Made by a program: the position numbers and the translations under genes. Below the pieces are notes generated by a model. That model was given only the letters and a program-made list of their open reading frames with translations. It did no database searches and had not been told where the DNA came from. 64,000 nt of DNA. Source: Cryptomeria japonica (lineage: Eukaryota > Streptophyta > Pinopsida > Cupressales > Cupressaceae). Where the stretch lies: contig NC_081406.1 of NCBI RefSeq assembly GCF_030272615.1, positions 400,472,939 through 400,536,938 on the forward strand. The letters are read 5' to 3'. Positions 1 to 11,518 of this stretch are shown here, piece after piece (position 1 is the stretch's first letter; the number at the start of each line of letters is the position of its first letter).

Positions 1-802
1 ATGTCCAATCCAGTTACATGCAAAACACTTCAAAGGTAATTTACCTTTGTACTTATTGATACCTCTGGGTAACTGCTTGGCCAATAATTCTTCAAGCTCA
101 ATCAGATTATCTTCATCATCAACCTCTCTACTAGATCTAGACTCATGACTGTAACTAGCTTCTCTGCTTTTCCTTAGCGGTGGGTTTGAAACTAAGGCTC
201 TAAATGCAGATTTTGATTTCTGAACACTTCCATCATAACCATTTAATTCAAATGCAGTTAATTTACCAATGATGGAGTCAAGAGTTACCTTTGTTTTATC
301 AATAGAATTGAGTTCTTGAATGGCTGCAACTTAGAGAGCGTAGACTGGTAGAAGGGTTCTCAACACCTTTCTAACCACTATGGTATCCTCCACTGTACCA
401 CCAACACTTTTGATCTCACCAACTATCTCCTTGATCCTCTGACCATACCGTTGAATGCATATCATCAAATTTACCTATCAGACTCTCTTCTTTGGCAATC
501 TTAACATGCTCATCACTGCTATAGATATCCTCTAGTTTCTTCCATACTTGAAATGTAGTCTCCAATCCATGTACATTAACATACTCTGAATTGAACAAGG
601 AACTGATAATGGCCTCCAATGCTTGATTGTTCTCCCGTTGCTCCTTTTTTTGATCATCTGACAAAATCGCTCTAGGCAAGTTATATTTAGTAACAACATG
701 TTCCTAATATCGACTTCCTAATATTTTGGTATAGATATTCATTCTATCAATCTAGATTCTATAGTTTTCCCTATTGAACTTCGAACCTTCTTTCTTCATC
801 AT
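1..802 (-). pseudogene. Copia gag (UBN2-type) fragment with zinc knuckle at window edge
   Basis: This is the Gag capsid-like protein of the surrounding retrotransposon, which packages element RNA in virus-like particles. The start is the ATG complementary to 800-802, about 57 bases past the primer site. The N-terminal part (802 to about 416) has a UBN2-type pattern: NNQALEAIISSLFNSEYVNV, then FQVWKKLEDIYSS. The frame changes near 440. Downstream, reading KEIVGEIKSVGG-like sequence and an acidic stretch, it reaches a CX2C-type knuckle start (CFACNWIGH) at positions 1-36, where the window ends. In-frame stops occur at the WRI-type segment (near 757) and near 332. It is a decayed copy. The Gag family call is firm; lineage is less so. 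Confidence 0.8.
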
Positions 803-858
803 GATCTCCTAGATCTTTTCCTCAAGCTATTAGGCTTAAACACAAGAGGACCTGAAAA

Positions 859-870
859 TCTCTGATACCA
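859..870 (-). other. Primer-binding site (initiator Met-tRNA type)
   Basis: On the minus strand this reads TGGTATCAGAGA. That matches the usual plant Copia site complementary to the 3' end of initiator methionine tRNA. Two bases (AT) separate it from the LTR end at 873. Confidence 0.85.
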
Positions 871-872
871 AT

Positions 873-2310
873 TGATGATATGATGAATCAATAAAGATTC
901 GGTCAACTACTGAGAGGGGGGGTTGAATTAGTAGATAGAAAAAAAAATAAACTTTAACCAAACTGAATTCCAACTCATAAACCAATCACTGAACTAATCG
1001 GTTTAAACATTGTAACAAAAACTATTATTGCACTGTCAAACTTTATTGGTTGATCAAAAGCACAATGATACAATATAACAAATCTAAAACTCACATACCA
1101 TTTAACCAAAATATTAAACTTTAGTAACATCAATAATAGCTCATTTCAGATCACTTTCGATCATCTAATCATATCTTAGTGTCTTTACCAATTAATCATA
1201 TCAACCATATCAAAACATATAACCACAAAATCATTCACCACTTGACACAATGATTTTTGACGTGGAAACCCAAATGGGAAAAACCACAATGGGGATGAAT
1301 ACCCACAAGTATTCTGAACTCTTCTGAAGTTTGTCCTGTTAGCAGCCAAGCCTTGTAAGAATCTTTACAAAAATTTCTTGTTAGGAACAGATCCGGTTAA
1401 GGACCACCCGGTCAAGGGATTGACTACAATACCTCGTTAAAGGAAATACCCCGTTAAAGGCAATACCCTGTTAGGAGTAACCTCAATAGAGGATTTCAAA
1501 TTCAAGCTAATGGATCACATGGTGAGAAGATTTAGATAGCACCAAGCTTGTTAAAGCTTACCCAGTTAAGGGATTTAACTGTTGTAATGGGTAGAGAACA
1601 AGAACGTCTTTGTTTATATGGTAATAGATATATCTTGCTTAGTTAGATCCTTTTATGCTCCTATTTGCCTTCAAAACATTCTGTAGACACTCCTTCTGGT
1701 TTGACAATAGTCTCACTACCACACTTAACAAAACTAACAACATAATTACAAACAACTCATCAACCTTAAAAAGAAATACAATAGGTCGGTAACACAACAC
1801 AAAACCTAAGATCTCATAGAGATTACAAACATATCGGCTCAAACATGATCGTTGGATTACATAGCAATCAACTGCACATTATTCAAGACAACTTCGACCA
1901 CTCCTAGATCACCACATATTGGATCCTGTAACTCATCATGTGTTATTCACTTCATGCTATGCATTTGTTCATTGCCAAGAGAAAACAATTATCTCTACAT
2001 GACAAAAGCACTTTGAAACTCATCACATGCATCATGCATACATCGTATCTCCATTTCTGATCACCATTCGATCATATAGATCAACATAACTGATTCACCA
2101 AGCTCCATTAGTTAGGGTTTAGCATATCAATTGGTTGGGGTTACAGGTTGATCGCTCTACTTCAAATGCCAATACTAGTTTCCATCACTACTCTACTACC
2201 GGTTGCATTACTGCATCACTATCGGCTGCAATACAACTCCATTACCAATTATTATTGACATCAATGACAACACTATACTTCATCAATTCAATCTTCATGC
2301 AATACCAACA
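873..2310 (-). repeat. 5' LTR of Copia element, 1438 bp
   Basis: Bounded by TG at 2310-2309 (minus strand) and CA at 873, next to a primer site. It carries the G-run block shared by other LTRs here (909-928, TGAGAGGGGGGGTTGAATT). It also has the GGAAACC...GGGAAAAACC block with the TGGG/CCCA stem at 1290-1305. A U3 segment near 2250 mentions the same GTCATTGATG motif as the LTR starts at 23605 and 13846. The partner LTR is outside the window. Confidence 0.8.
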
Positions 2311-2738
2311 TTCTTATCCCTTATAATGCCTTTTCATCCGTCTTCATCCATCCATGAATGAGGGTATTGAATTCCTTTTTATACATGCATCAAGGATTAA
2401 TTTTCAACCACCGAAGGCCAACAAGGAGGAATTGCAAACCCTAAAGACAAATTGTGCATAGGAGACTGGGAAGACCTGACATAGGGCCACCCTAAGGGGT
2501 GGGGACAAGAGAATCATGCCCTTATCCTAGGGGGAAAGGGGCACCACACCCCTATCCTATACTATTTTGGGGCGCGAAAAGGGTCTAGAGAAGACAGAGG
2601 ACATGAAGGAGGAAGGATGAAGGGGCGGGAATGCAAAAATAGGTCTTGGTTAGGGAAGGAGATTCCATTGCTAAGGTGAGGACCCAAAATGTGGTTAAAA
2701 TTGTAGGGGTTACAATTTTATGACACTACAATTTCTAG
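2311..2738 (-). repeat. LTR fragment, same family as 17.2-17.9 kb
   Basis: Aligns with about 17470-17932 on the same strand. Shared features are GAGGGTATTGAATTCC, a TATA-like box (minus strand ATGTATAAAAAG at 2375-2386), the AACCACCGAAGGCC block, G-rich U3 segments and the terminal TGTAGTGTCATAAAA at 2738. No polypurine tract lies beyond 2738, so this is a 5' LTR or a solo LTR. Its remainder was displaced leftward by the Copia insertion ending at 2310. Confidence 0.75.
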
Positions 2739-3299
2739 CAACCTATGTTATATGTTTGCCTACTAAACATCTGAACCAACTGCCTAAACTTATCCATTGA
2801 GCACAGAGTCATTGAAACTTGTCAAAACTGAAAATACAACTCATGACATTGCAAGAACCCTAAAATCTCTCTAAAACTGTCCTAATCTACTAATTATAGG
2901 TATGTGGTTTGTGATAGTAAGCTGAAACAACTTATTGTCATGAATTATATGAGTGTAATTGATAGACTAGGACAGGACAACATCAAAACATCCTCTTTTC
3001 ACTGCATACTGTTAACATTCATTATAGCTATAAGGAGGAGATATTTGTTGTGTGTGATAGGGAATACTTGATGTCTATATTTCATATGATGGATACCTTC
3101 CTCTATAACTATATTGCCTTACTCCAGTATGAACCTTATTACTCCTAAAGAACTGTGCACTAGGCACTTAGGAAAAAAAAACTGCAACTAAACCTACTCT
3201 AACCTAAACTAATTAGCAAAGAAATTGGTCAAACAAAACCACTAACTGGTTTTGCAACTAGACAATCTCATAATTAGGAATTTCAGCATTACTTTTGGT
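2739..3299. other. No recognisable feature
   Basis: AT-rich sequence with frequent stops in all frames and no repeat or terminus that I can match to other parts of the window. It is probably decayed retroelement DNA. Confidence 0.5.
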
Positions 3300-3720
3300 T
3301 TTGGCAGGACTCTTCAAGTAGTTAGTAGAAGTCATGTCTTTCATCGATGAGTTACCTTTTCACTGTAGCATTGGTGAATTTTGGCAAGAAATGGATTTCT
3401 ATATGACATCCAAGGTCAGTGAGACAATCTAAGTAGCTACTAAAATTCATGTCTCACACTGATAAGTCCTATTTTTCTATAGCTCCAATGAGTCTTGGTG
3501 ACAAGAGGAATTTCAGTGTGAGACTCAGTTTCAATGGGACATTCCAAGCAGATGGTTGAATGTATGTTTTATGCCAATCAAGATCATGTCGTTGAGATTG
3601 TTGTGTGATTTTAGGTAACAAGCAATGGGTTTCACAATGACTTTTGAGTTTGACAAGACTAATCAAGGAGTTGGTCAAAGGCATGTTTTATGTTGACGAA
3701 GATCAAGCAAGGAGATCGAT
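3300..3720. repeat. Degenerate tandem array, about 4 units of 110-125 bp
   Basis: Four segments, starting near 3303, 3421, 3535 and 3650, each run GACA-like, AAGTAG/AAGCAG, then CATGT-TT and a GA(T/C)GA block. Neighbouring units differ a lot, so the array is old. No coding sense is apparent; the 71-codon opposite-strand frame here is not supported as a gene. Confidence 0.45.
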
Positions 3721-4194
3721 GAACAATGCCATCTCAAGAAAACACAAAGGCATGGTAAAATACAAAGTAGCAAGGGAGAATAATGGAACACAAGGTTAGA
3801 ACATTTGGGGTCATAATGATGATTAAAAATCTCAGAAGAAAGACAATCCAGAAGATTGTAAGTTTGTAAATCAAATAGTAAGCGGTGTAATAGAAGTCAT
3901 TCCATAATCATACTACAGTACATAAGAAGAGATATCAGTCATATCCAGTAATACTTGCATGATCATTCATAATGACATAAGCAATATTTTAAGAAGCATT
4001 CAAAGTATTGATATGAATGGAAAGGGACTTCTCCTCCCGAAGATAATATATGCAAGGGAGTGACAACCCTAGGGCTCTCTGGGACTTGAAAAATAGAACC
4101 ACTCAAAGATGGTGCACTCATGGTCCTCTTTATGGTAGCTTCTGCAAGCAATCTTTGTGAAGGGTCTAAAGAGTGTGATGATTTTGGATCAATA

Positions 4195-4930
4195 TTAGAT
4201 GTGGATGGAGGTTCTTGAGGGCTCAGGGGAGGGGAAGTAGGGCCAATTGGAGAGCCAATTTACTGAGGAGATTTTAGCCTTTTCTCCTCTATTAGCTACA
4301 ATGGGGGTATAACATCCAGGGAGGTCCCTCATGAGGCAGGGGAATCTATTAGCATCTATATAAGTAGAAAAACTTAATCTCATCCTTGCTTCTGGGATTA
4401 GTTGCATCTCCTATGTTGGAGAGTAAGAACCGTCCTCCTTCTTTCTTCTATTTTCCTCATATTGGATTTTATACCACCTTTGCTTTCTTTTCGATAATTC
4501 CTCATAGTTTTTTGTATTCCTTATGAGGTCTTCATCATCTTCCTCATCCCAATGATGCTCTAGTGTTTTATCCCTCCCAAGCTTTTTGACAAACCATTCA
4601 GAATCTTAAAACCTATATCTAGCTCGGGGAAGCATATACTTCTTTAGCATAAAATCCAAGATATCATATGCTTTCCTATTTAAAAAGTGATACATCCCAA
4701 TCACAACTTGTGATGCGATCATTGATTCTTTCTTGTGTGACCCTCCCATCAGAGACTTATCAACCTCATTTAATTGATACATGATTTCTAAAAAGGCACC
4801 CTATTCTAAGAAGTAATAGGAAAAATCCTAGGAGTGACAAGACTACTAAAAACCCTTATGATTGTGTTGTCCTTAAAGTAAAACCAAGATCCCCAATTGT
4901 GGGTGATACCTAACTCAGGCTTAAGGGCTT
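4195..4930 (-). pseudogene. Decayed retroelement-associated ORF, unknown function
   Basis: I do not recognise the family. Reading down the minus strand from about 4930, an almost continuous frame gives LGITHNWGSWFYFKDNTIIR near 4910-4850, then a stop. It continues with a QLNEVDKSLMGGSHKKES segment (about 4790-4720), MYHFLNRKAYDILDFMLKKY (about 4690-4630), a stop, and an acidic/basic charged stretch (WDEEDDEDLIRN, KRKQRWYKIQYEENRRKK). It ends with a poorly conserved 70-residue tail at 4407-4195. Regular amino-acid composition across several stops shows a once-real protein. The W-FYF-DNT-IR pattern is one I associate with uncharacterised retrotransposon ORFs of conifers. That link is from memory and needs a search. 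Confidence 0.45.
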
Positions 4931-4968
4931 TGGGTTTGAGAAATTCCTTAGCCTTTGGGCTTAGACCC

Positions 4969-6530
4969 TGTTAGCATATATTTTTACAAAATATTTTATG
5001 CTATGTAGAGGTCTTTTTCTTTTATCATATGAGCATTTATTACTGGTTTGCATGTGTAGGAACCTTATTGGCACAAGTAAAGTTATCTAGGGACCAGTTG
5101 TCTCAGGAATATCAAGGTATTTCTTAGGCACACTAAGGGCATGCACTAAGTATAGACTACACAAAGAATCCATTATGAAGGCATTTTGTCAGCAGAGAAG
5201 TCATTATGGTATGATCCAAGATTGTCTTGTAATATGTATTAGACCCTATGAGAATAGTGGTGATCACTGATATTCAACAGTGATGGTTTATCTGTGCTAA
5301 ATTGCAAAGTTTAAATCATCAGCATAAGTAGTCCCGATGAAACAACATAGGTGAGCATGAGAAGGAGCATCGACATAACTTATACCGATGAAACATCAGG
5401 CAGTTGTTTTCCTATCGGCTTATATCAGCTTATCGGCAAAGCGAAGAAATTGCTATACTGATAACCTATGAAACCATCGGTATAACTTATAATGATTTGG
5501 AAAAGCTTATCATATAGTATCGGGAGATCAAAAGTACAGAGAAAGTTTTATCCTGATACCTGATGACTAAAGGAAACTGAAGGCGAGCCCATCGGAAAAA
5601 AGAACCATATCAGAATAGTGCAAAAATCACTAGACCGATCCCCGATGACATGGAGAATCGGAAGGTGGAGCTATCGGTATTACCTATACCGATAAAACAA
5701 ACTCAGAATCATAAAGCACAAAAGGGCATTGGGAACTCATCAGGACTTCGAGAGGAATAGAAAAAGGCTATTCCAACCCTTGATGAAGATAGAAGCACTT
5801 GCGGGGGCATCGATGTGAGTAATACCGATTAAGGAAGCATCTAATGAGGTTTCATTGGGACATCAGAAGAATAACTTTTATGTTATGCCGAGACCCGATA
5901 GAACTGTTTAGGCAAGTGGTAAGTGCGAGGAGTTCCTTGGGATAAGTTATACCGATAATGCGGATTGGTATATTGAGATCATCGGGGCATTGGAAAGACA
6001 TGAAATAAACTATGCTGACACTCGATGAGTTAAGTAAAAGGAAAACAAAGGTGAATGCATCGGGGAGTGTTGTGTCAATGGAACATTGGAACAAAAGGCA
6101 AAGCTAAGACTGAAGTGATGCCCATCGGGATGAAATGAACCATCGGGATAAAGAAAAAATTGATATCTCAAGACCCGATAAGTGGGTCGGGATAGCTTGT
6201 GCCGATCAAAAAGCAAAAAGAAGTAAAGTCATAATAATCGGTGCCAAACATTTGAATCGTCGGGAGGAGTCTCGCCGATTAGCCGTTGGACATCTTGATG
6301 AAGAAGAACTGACAAAATGGTTTCCATTCCATGCATCAATTGAGTAGATCCTTTTCCACATGAAGCAAATCCATCAAGATTTGAAATAATCAATTGCAAG
6401 ATTGGACTCTTTGGGACATATAACCAGTATCATAGAGTAGCTTTTCTTATGAAATTATTGTAGAAAGATATCAAGTGCCTATTGAGAAAATTTCTGAGTT
6501 ACTGAGCATAGAGTGAAGGAATTTTTATAG
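4969..6530 (+). repeat. CCGAT/ATCGG-motif-rich segment, possible LTR
   Basis: The segment may begin with an LTR-like TGTTAGCATAT at 4969. Between 5330 and 6270 short motifs such as TTATACCGATGAAAC, ATCGGTATAAC and GACCCGATA recur at least ten times in both orientations. This is unlike the AT-rich sequence around it. It lies directly upstream of the plus-strand ORF beginning at 6531, the place expected for a 5' LTR and leader. No convincing primer site, 3' end or partner LTR could be identified. Confidence 0.4.
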
Positions 6531-8320
6531 ATGGAGGGGTCAAGATCAAAGGGGAAATGAAAGGTTGCCGAAATATCCAGTACCAGGGAAAAGAAATCAA
6601 AGGGTGAGGTCAGTGAGGTCCGAAGAAAGCTAAATCAGGACATGATAGACCAAATGGGATCTCCAGGAGCTAGGTCACACAGAGCTAAGGTCAATTTGCC
6701 TATCTGTGACCAGTTGGAGGATAGATATAGAGAGATTGGGGATGTATTCACCACAGTGCGAGGGCACAAATTGTTCCTATTCCATTACTTCAGTAGGGAT
6801 GAGCCCATGCGAATCTCAAACCCATGGAAATATGGTCTAGGTATACTTGTAGTACCCAATGTGTTTGTGAATATTGATTTGTTGAAGCTTTTAGTAAGAC
6901 ATTATGATGCAAACAAGTGATGCATTATGTTGCCTGATGGGACTTCTCTAGTGCACTTTGAAAAGGCTACAATTCAGGAAGTTTTTGTATTAGATTTGGA
7001 GGCAGATGTGCCTTTGTCTTTTATAGATTTGGAAGAGGAGTACATGAAGATGGACACTACATACCAGGGCTGAAATCTCACTATCCACAAAGCGGAGAAA
7101 GGGAGACTAACCAAGGAAGATGGTCCTCCTTATGACATGACTATTTTCAAGAAGTATTTGTAATATACTTATATGGCATATGGTCAGGTGGGAGGAGTTG
7201 AAGCTACTGATGTGGTAAACATAGGACCGCTGGTTCTGGCAGTAGAAGTTTAGAGGCATGAGCCTAGGGTTTTTGACTTTTCCTCATACTTGGTAGACAA
7301 GTTGCATGAGGGTTTCTTGAACTTGAAGGATAATCCAGACAAATGTTTCAAAAACTATTCATTGGTGATGCATATTGTTTTATTTTATGGGAAACTTAGA
7401 GGGTTGTGGCTGAAATAATTGAATGTAAATACAGTTGGGAAGGCTGGAAAGGAGCAACCAGTGCAATTATGGGTTTCCCTTTTGGATTACAGATTTATGA
7501 ATTCCCATTACCTCAAATTTGAGGAATTCTTTGTGAAACATATCTTCTTGGTTTTTTGGTGAGCCTCGACAAGGATCATTTTCTGAGGAGGTCGAGAAGT
7601 TTCTTAGGCCTCACGAGCACCAAAATCCAAAGCTCAATCACAACTAGGGTGATTGGTACTCATGCCAAAATTTCACTTTTGTTCGATGCTATGGATTTGA
7701 GGGTTATCCATCTGTGCTACCAAATCTTGCACTAGATAGGATTGCCTTCTTTGAAATTGTACGACAGTTAAGTGTGTGAAATGCCAAACATTTTGGAGGA
7801 GCACACAAACAAGTTTTCCTCCCTGACACACTTCACTTTCAGGATTTCAAAATTGTATCAACCAGGGCATATGAGGCCATTGATAGGAAGTTGGTGGATG
7901 AATACAACTTGTTTTAGCATACATCCAGAACACACTATGATCCTGAAGTTTATATCCATTCAAGCAGGAAAAGACAGGAGTTGGGAGACTACTTCCATCA
8001 GGAAGATGAATTTGAAGACATGTACAAAAATGAGGTGGAAGAGCTTGCCGAAGTTATGGGGACCCTGGAGAAGAAACTAGAGGAAAGAAGGCAGAGACTA
8101 GAAAGGATGGAGGGAGAACCAACCCAAAGTGATTCAAGGGAAAATGAGGTAGTCTCCAAGCTCCATGCACCTGAGAAGGAGAAGGACTCAGAAGAAGAGA
8201 ATAGACTTATTGTTGCCCTGAATGCAGAAACATATGAAATAATGGTAGAGTTTGTCAAGATGTTAGTAGAGTTTGTAGTTATACTGGTCCATATCCTCAA
8301 CCTTGTAGTTGGGTATTTAT
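6531..8320 (+). pseudogene. Decayed retroelement-associated ORF with C-terminal coiled coil
   Basis: Function unknown. The first ATG (6531) begins MEGSRSKGK and is followed by TGA. The frame resumes through a globular region: GDVFTTVRGHKLFLFHYFSR, KYGLGILVVPNVF, then after a stop at 6918 VFVLDLEADVPLSFIDLEEE. The next part (about 7190-7420) includes FDFSSYLVDKLHEGFLNLKD. A frameshifted third part lies near 7770-7980, and a charged coiled coil (EVEELAEVMGTLEKKLEERR) covers about 8030-8130. About six stops, several at TGG- or CAG-like positions, mark it as dead. Plain globular domain plus coiled coil suggests a structural retroelement protein rather than an enzyme. Sequence ends abruptly against the neighbouring element near 8320. 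Confidence 0.5.
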
Positions 8321-8323
8321 TAT

Positions 8324-10471
8324 CTAAAAAAGATCACCCAAAATTAAGTTTATACTATCCATAAACTTTTTGCTATCTTTTATTGCTGTTTTAGTCCTCT
8401 TTACAGTACCGGTGAGATGCTGCAATTGTTCTACCGGCGTTTTACTTCCCTGTGCTAATGCCTCTGAGATTTCCTTCTTCAGAGATGCTAGATAGTCCAA
8501 TCTTGGACTAAGTTTAGATCTCAAGTGTTTTACCTTGTTTATTATTGTCTCTTTCTCTCTTTCCTATTTAAGTAATTCTGCCTCAAAATTTGCTAACTTA
8601 TCTTCAAAAACAGATAGTGAGTCCGGTGAGTTGACAAAATTGTCTGGAAGCTTGTTTATCTCTTCCTGTGTCTTTCTTATTTTCTTGTCAATATCTATAG
8701 TCAAGAAGTTTGTTTTGTAAGTGTCTTTATATAGGTTTTTATACTCTTTTAACAAACTACACAGTTTCGGTAGAAGTGTCTCAAAGTCTCTATTACACTT
8801 CTTTATTTCTTCTTCAAAGAATTTCTGTTTCTCCTTTTCTACCATGTCCTTTACAGATTCTTCCTTTATTTTCTCAATATTTCCAGAAATGTATATACAT
8901 AATGTTTCCAACAGTCCTAAAGAATCTTTATTATCTATATTACAATCAGGAGCAATTATCTTCAAAATTGGTATTGAATCATCTATTGCTTTGTAAGCTT
9001 GTGAACTATAGTCAGTTATTTTCTTGATGGATTCAAGTAATACCTCAGTCACATTTGTTGACTTTGATGATGACCCAACAAAATGAGTACCGGTGGAAGT
9101 GACCATGCTTGTATTGACCTCTGGCAAGTCAGTTTGTGTTTGCATTTCCTTTAGCACTGGTTTTCCTACTTCATTGCTTATTGGTGGCATTGTTTCCTTG
9201 TGAGCTTGTTCTGGAGCCTTTAGCTTTGTCGATTTCTCTGTTTGTGCCTCAAATTCCATCTTTTTCCCTGTATCCTCTGCCGGTTGCTCTGTATCTCCTA
9301 TTACCGAGGGCTCTTTAGCCATGTCTGATTTTTCACTTGTATCTTTATCAACTGTTATGTTGATCTTTTGGGTATCAACATTTACAGTATATAGGACTTT
9401 AGGATTTGAATTGCTATCCTCTACATCCATGCTTTCAACTGCCAGTTGGTTTTTAGGGGTTGTAATTTTTATAGGTGGAGGTAGGTTATCTTTAACCTTT
9501 ATGCTTGGAGGTCCACCAATTTTGCCTTTCCCTTTGTCCTTATCCTTCTGATATACCTTAATAGGCTTGGGATTCCTATATTCTTCTTGTTTTTCTTTTT
9601 CAACCAAAAATATGTTCCAACCATCTTTTGTTTCCTCTGAAACTTCTGTAACTCTTCCTGCCATCAGTGAAATATGCCGGTGTGCAGTGGAAAAAACTAT
9701 CTGGTTAGCCTGAGCTATCAGATCATCAATTTCCTTTGGGGAGTTTACCAGATATACAACAAGTAGTTTTTCTATTTTTATTTTCTTGTCTAGTTCAATT
9801 ACTCCTTGCCTTCTGGCCTCAAGTCTTTTGTATAGGTCATCAAGAATTTCATTTATGACTTCCATCAAAAACCTTTTGAACATGTCCATATGTAATATTA
9901 CACTCTCCTCAACTTGCCCTTTCTCATCAGCCGATAGGGTGTCATAAATTTTCCCTATGTTTGTCAGTTTTCCTTCCTCTGTGATCTCATTTAACAAAAT
10001 GTCTAGAGGTGCCAAGTCAGTTTTTGTCTTTTTCTTTTTCTTAGGAGTCAGCTTCTTTTTAGGTGTGATCTTTCTAATCGAACATCTCAAAACTTGTTTC
10101 TTCTGCCTTGTCCTTCTAGGTGAAGGAGTGGTTGCTGGTGAGGGATCTCTTTTCCTAACAACTCTTTTAAAGGTTGCTGGCATGTCTCCTTCCGAAGAAG
10201 TACCTACCGGTGATAGATGAGCTTCAAGTTGTGGGGCTGCCAACTCATCTTCATATATGCTGGTTTTCTTTAGTACATCTTCCTTAATGGCTTTTGCTTG
10301 TCTGGATCCTTTTCTCACAAATGCCTCTACCTTCTTCACTCTTTTCTTGGACTGTATTTGTTTTTCTATTGTTTCAGCAGTACCAAATGCTTCCTCCTTA
10401 GGTTCATTGGGGGCTTCCAGAAGTGCTTTGGCATAAGTTTCAACTATGTGGTCATCTGTCTCATAGCCCAT
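8324..10471 (-). pseudogene. ORF3 of pol-less element: 715-codon protein, one amber stop
   Basis: No known family recognised. The frame is 716 codons long including its end codon. It is interrupted by a single TAG at 8566-8564 (codon 636) that could derive from CAG. The N-terminal third (to about residue 160) is basic, with runs such as KKRVKKVEAFVRKGS and KKKLTPKKKKKTK that resemble nuclear targeting or nucleic-acid binding segments. Residues about 170-290 form a helical region (ILLNEITEEGKLTNIGKIYD) conserved in the copies at 27.0-28.8 and 62-64 kb. Next come a low-complexity linker rich in T, E and P (about 290-460) and then long charged helices (KEESVKDMVEKEKQKFFEEE), likely coiled coil. 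The C-terminus conserved in the other copies (LLEKAY-type) is missing here. It lies 99 bases past ORF2. Function unknown. Confidence 0.7.
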
Positions 10472-10570
10472 TTCTATTACCTAGATTGTCCTTGGGATGA
10501 CTGCTTCCATCCATATTTCATCCTTTTTGATAACAAAGCATATATCATCTTTGTATTTATCTACAATTTT

Positions 10571-11518
10571 CTAAGATAACCTTGTCCTTTTCTTCATTTT
10601 TGTCTTTAGTGCTTGGAAAAAGTCATGAATGTTGTTTTCTTTGTTCTCACCCATGGTGTTGAACAGTTTTGTTAGTTGCTTTCCTACCGGTATGTCATAT
10701 CCTAGTTCTTTATATCCTATACCGGGAACTTGTTTTGTTATATGAAGCATTAGACATACTAACAGATTTCCAAATCTAAAAGTTCCTTTCTTATCCTTCT
10801 TTATCTTTCCAAGGTTGTCTATCAGTTCCTCCTTTAACCATTCACAGATGTCGATTTTTGCATTGTCTGTTATCATATCATAAGCACTCTTAATGCATAA
10901 ACTTGAAACTGAGTTAAGTCTATTGGCATGAGTGGCTTTGTAACCTAATATCATACTTATGAATCTCACATTTGTATCCTTTACATCATTAACGCTTAAA
11001 GATCTTTTATCAAATGTTGCACCTGTTAGGTCTATGACTAAATCATTTGAAACTTTCTTGTTCTTGTCTGGTCTTTTACCGGTGGCCTGTAACCCTGTGA
11101 CAGCCTTTACTACTTGCTTGGTGATCTTATGAATTGCATCTAACCAAAAAAATTCTCCATGAACTCTTCTTAACACTATCCTAATCACATCCTTATGAAA
11201 TTCAGGAATGCTAAGGATTTTTGTGAATCCTAGGGTTTCAATGATTTTGTGTTCAGCTTTGACATTGCCGGTATCATCACATATCTCGGTTTTGTACATG
11301 GTTTTGATTTCCCCGTCTCCTAACTCTTCAATATTGCAGTGAATATACATTATAGGGTCTTCAGCATATACAACACGTTTAGGGATTTGAGAAAATGCAC
11401 CTAAGGTATCATCCTTCTTTTCTATTTCGGGGACCAACTGAAATACGGGCCTAGGTCTTTTAATTACTTCCACAATAGTAGGGTTCGCTATGTATTCAAT
11501 TGTAGAGGTGGATGCCAT
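10571..11518 (-). CDS. ORF2 of pol-less element: intact 315-aa unknown protein
   Basis: This is the one long intact unknown ORF in the family. The start MASTSTIEYIANPTIVEVIK is followed by RPRPVFQL and a VVYAEDPIMYIHCNIEELGD block (residues about 70-90). The frame ends KTKMKKRTRLS. The copy at 26.08-27.0 kb matches clearly in two blocks: YIHxxIEDLGxxEIK, and NRLNxVSSxCIxxAY with KKGTFxxGNLL and PGxG...DIPVG near the C-terminus. Conservation across diverged copies shows it was under selection as a protein. There is no signal peptide or membrane span, and no catalytic or zinc motif that I can name. A capsid-like or RNA-binding accessory role is only a guess. It sits between the zinc-knuckle ORF and ORF3, on the same strand. 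Confidence 0.75.
   Translation of the reverse strand: MASTSTIEYIANPTIVEVIKRPRPVFQLVPEIEKKDDTLGAFSQIPKRVVYAEDPIMYIHCNIEELGDGEIKTMYKTEICDDTGNVKAEHKIIETLGFTKILSIPEFHKDVIRIVLRRVHGEFFWLDAIHKITKQVVKAVTGLQATGKRPDKNKKVSNDLVIDLTGATFDKRSLSVNDVKDTNVRFISMILGYKATHANRLNSVSSLCIKSAYDMITDNAKIDICEWLKEELIDNLGKIKKDKKGTFRFGNLLVCLMLHITKQVPGIGYKELGYDIPVGKQLTKLFNTMGENKENNIHDFFQALKTKMKKRTRLS

Larger units (their letters stand above)
1..2310 (-). mobile_element. Copia-type (SIRE-like) LTR retrotransposon, 5' portion
   Basis: This minus-strand element enters from the left edge. Read on the minus strand it runs from its 5' LTR (2310 down to 873), through a primer-binding site (870-859), to gag (802 down to 1). The LTR has TG...CA ends and begins TGTTGGTATTGCATG. 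Protease, integrase, RT and the 3' LTR would lie left of position 1. The zinc knuckle at the edge and the methionine-tRNA-type primer site place it in Copia. SIRE-like is inferred from its likeness to the fuller copy at 47229-60087. The element interrupts a different LTR that resumes at 2311. Confidence 0.85.

Noticed and set aside
859-870. tRNA fragments at the TGGTATCAGAG sites
   Set aside because: They are short primer-binding sites beside LTR ends; no cloverleaf follows.
8535-9551. Plus-strand open frames rich in Ser, Phe and Leu that look like membrane proteins
   Set aside because: They are the antisense of the lysine- and glutamate-rich ORF3; the hydrophobic look comes from complementing AAG/GAA codons.
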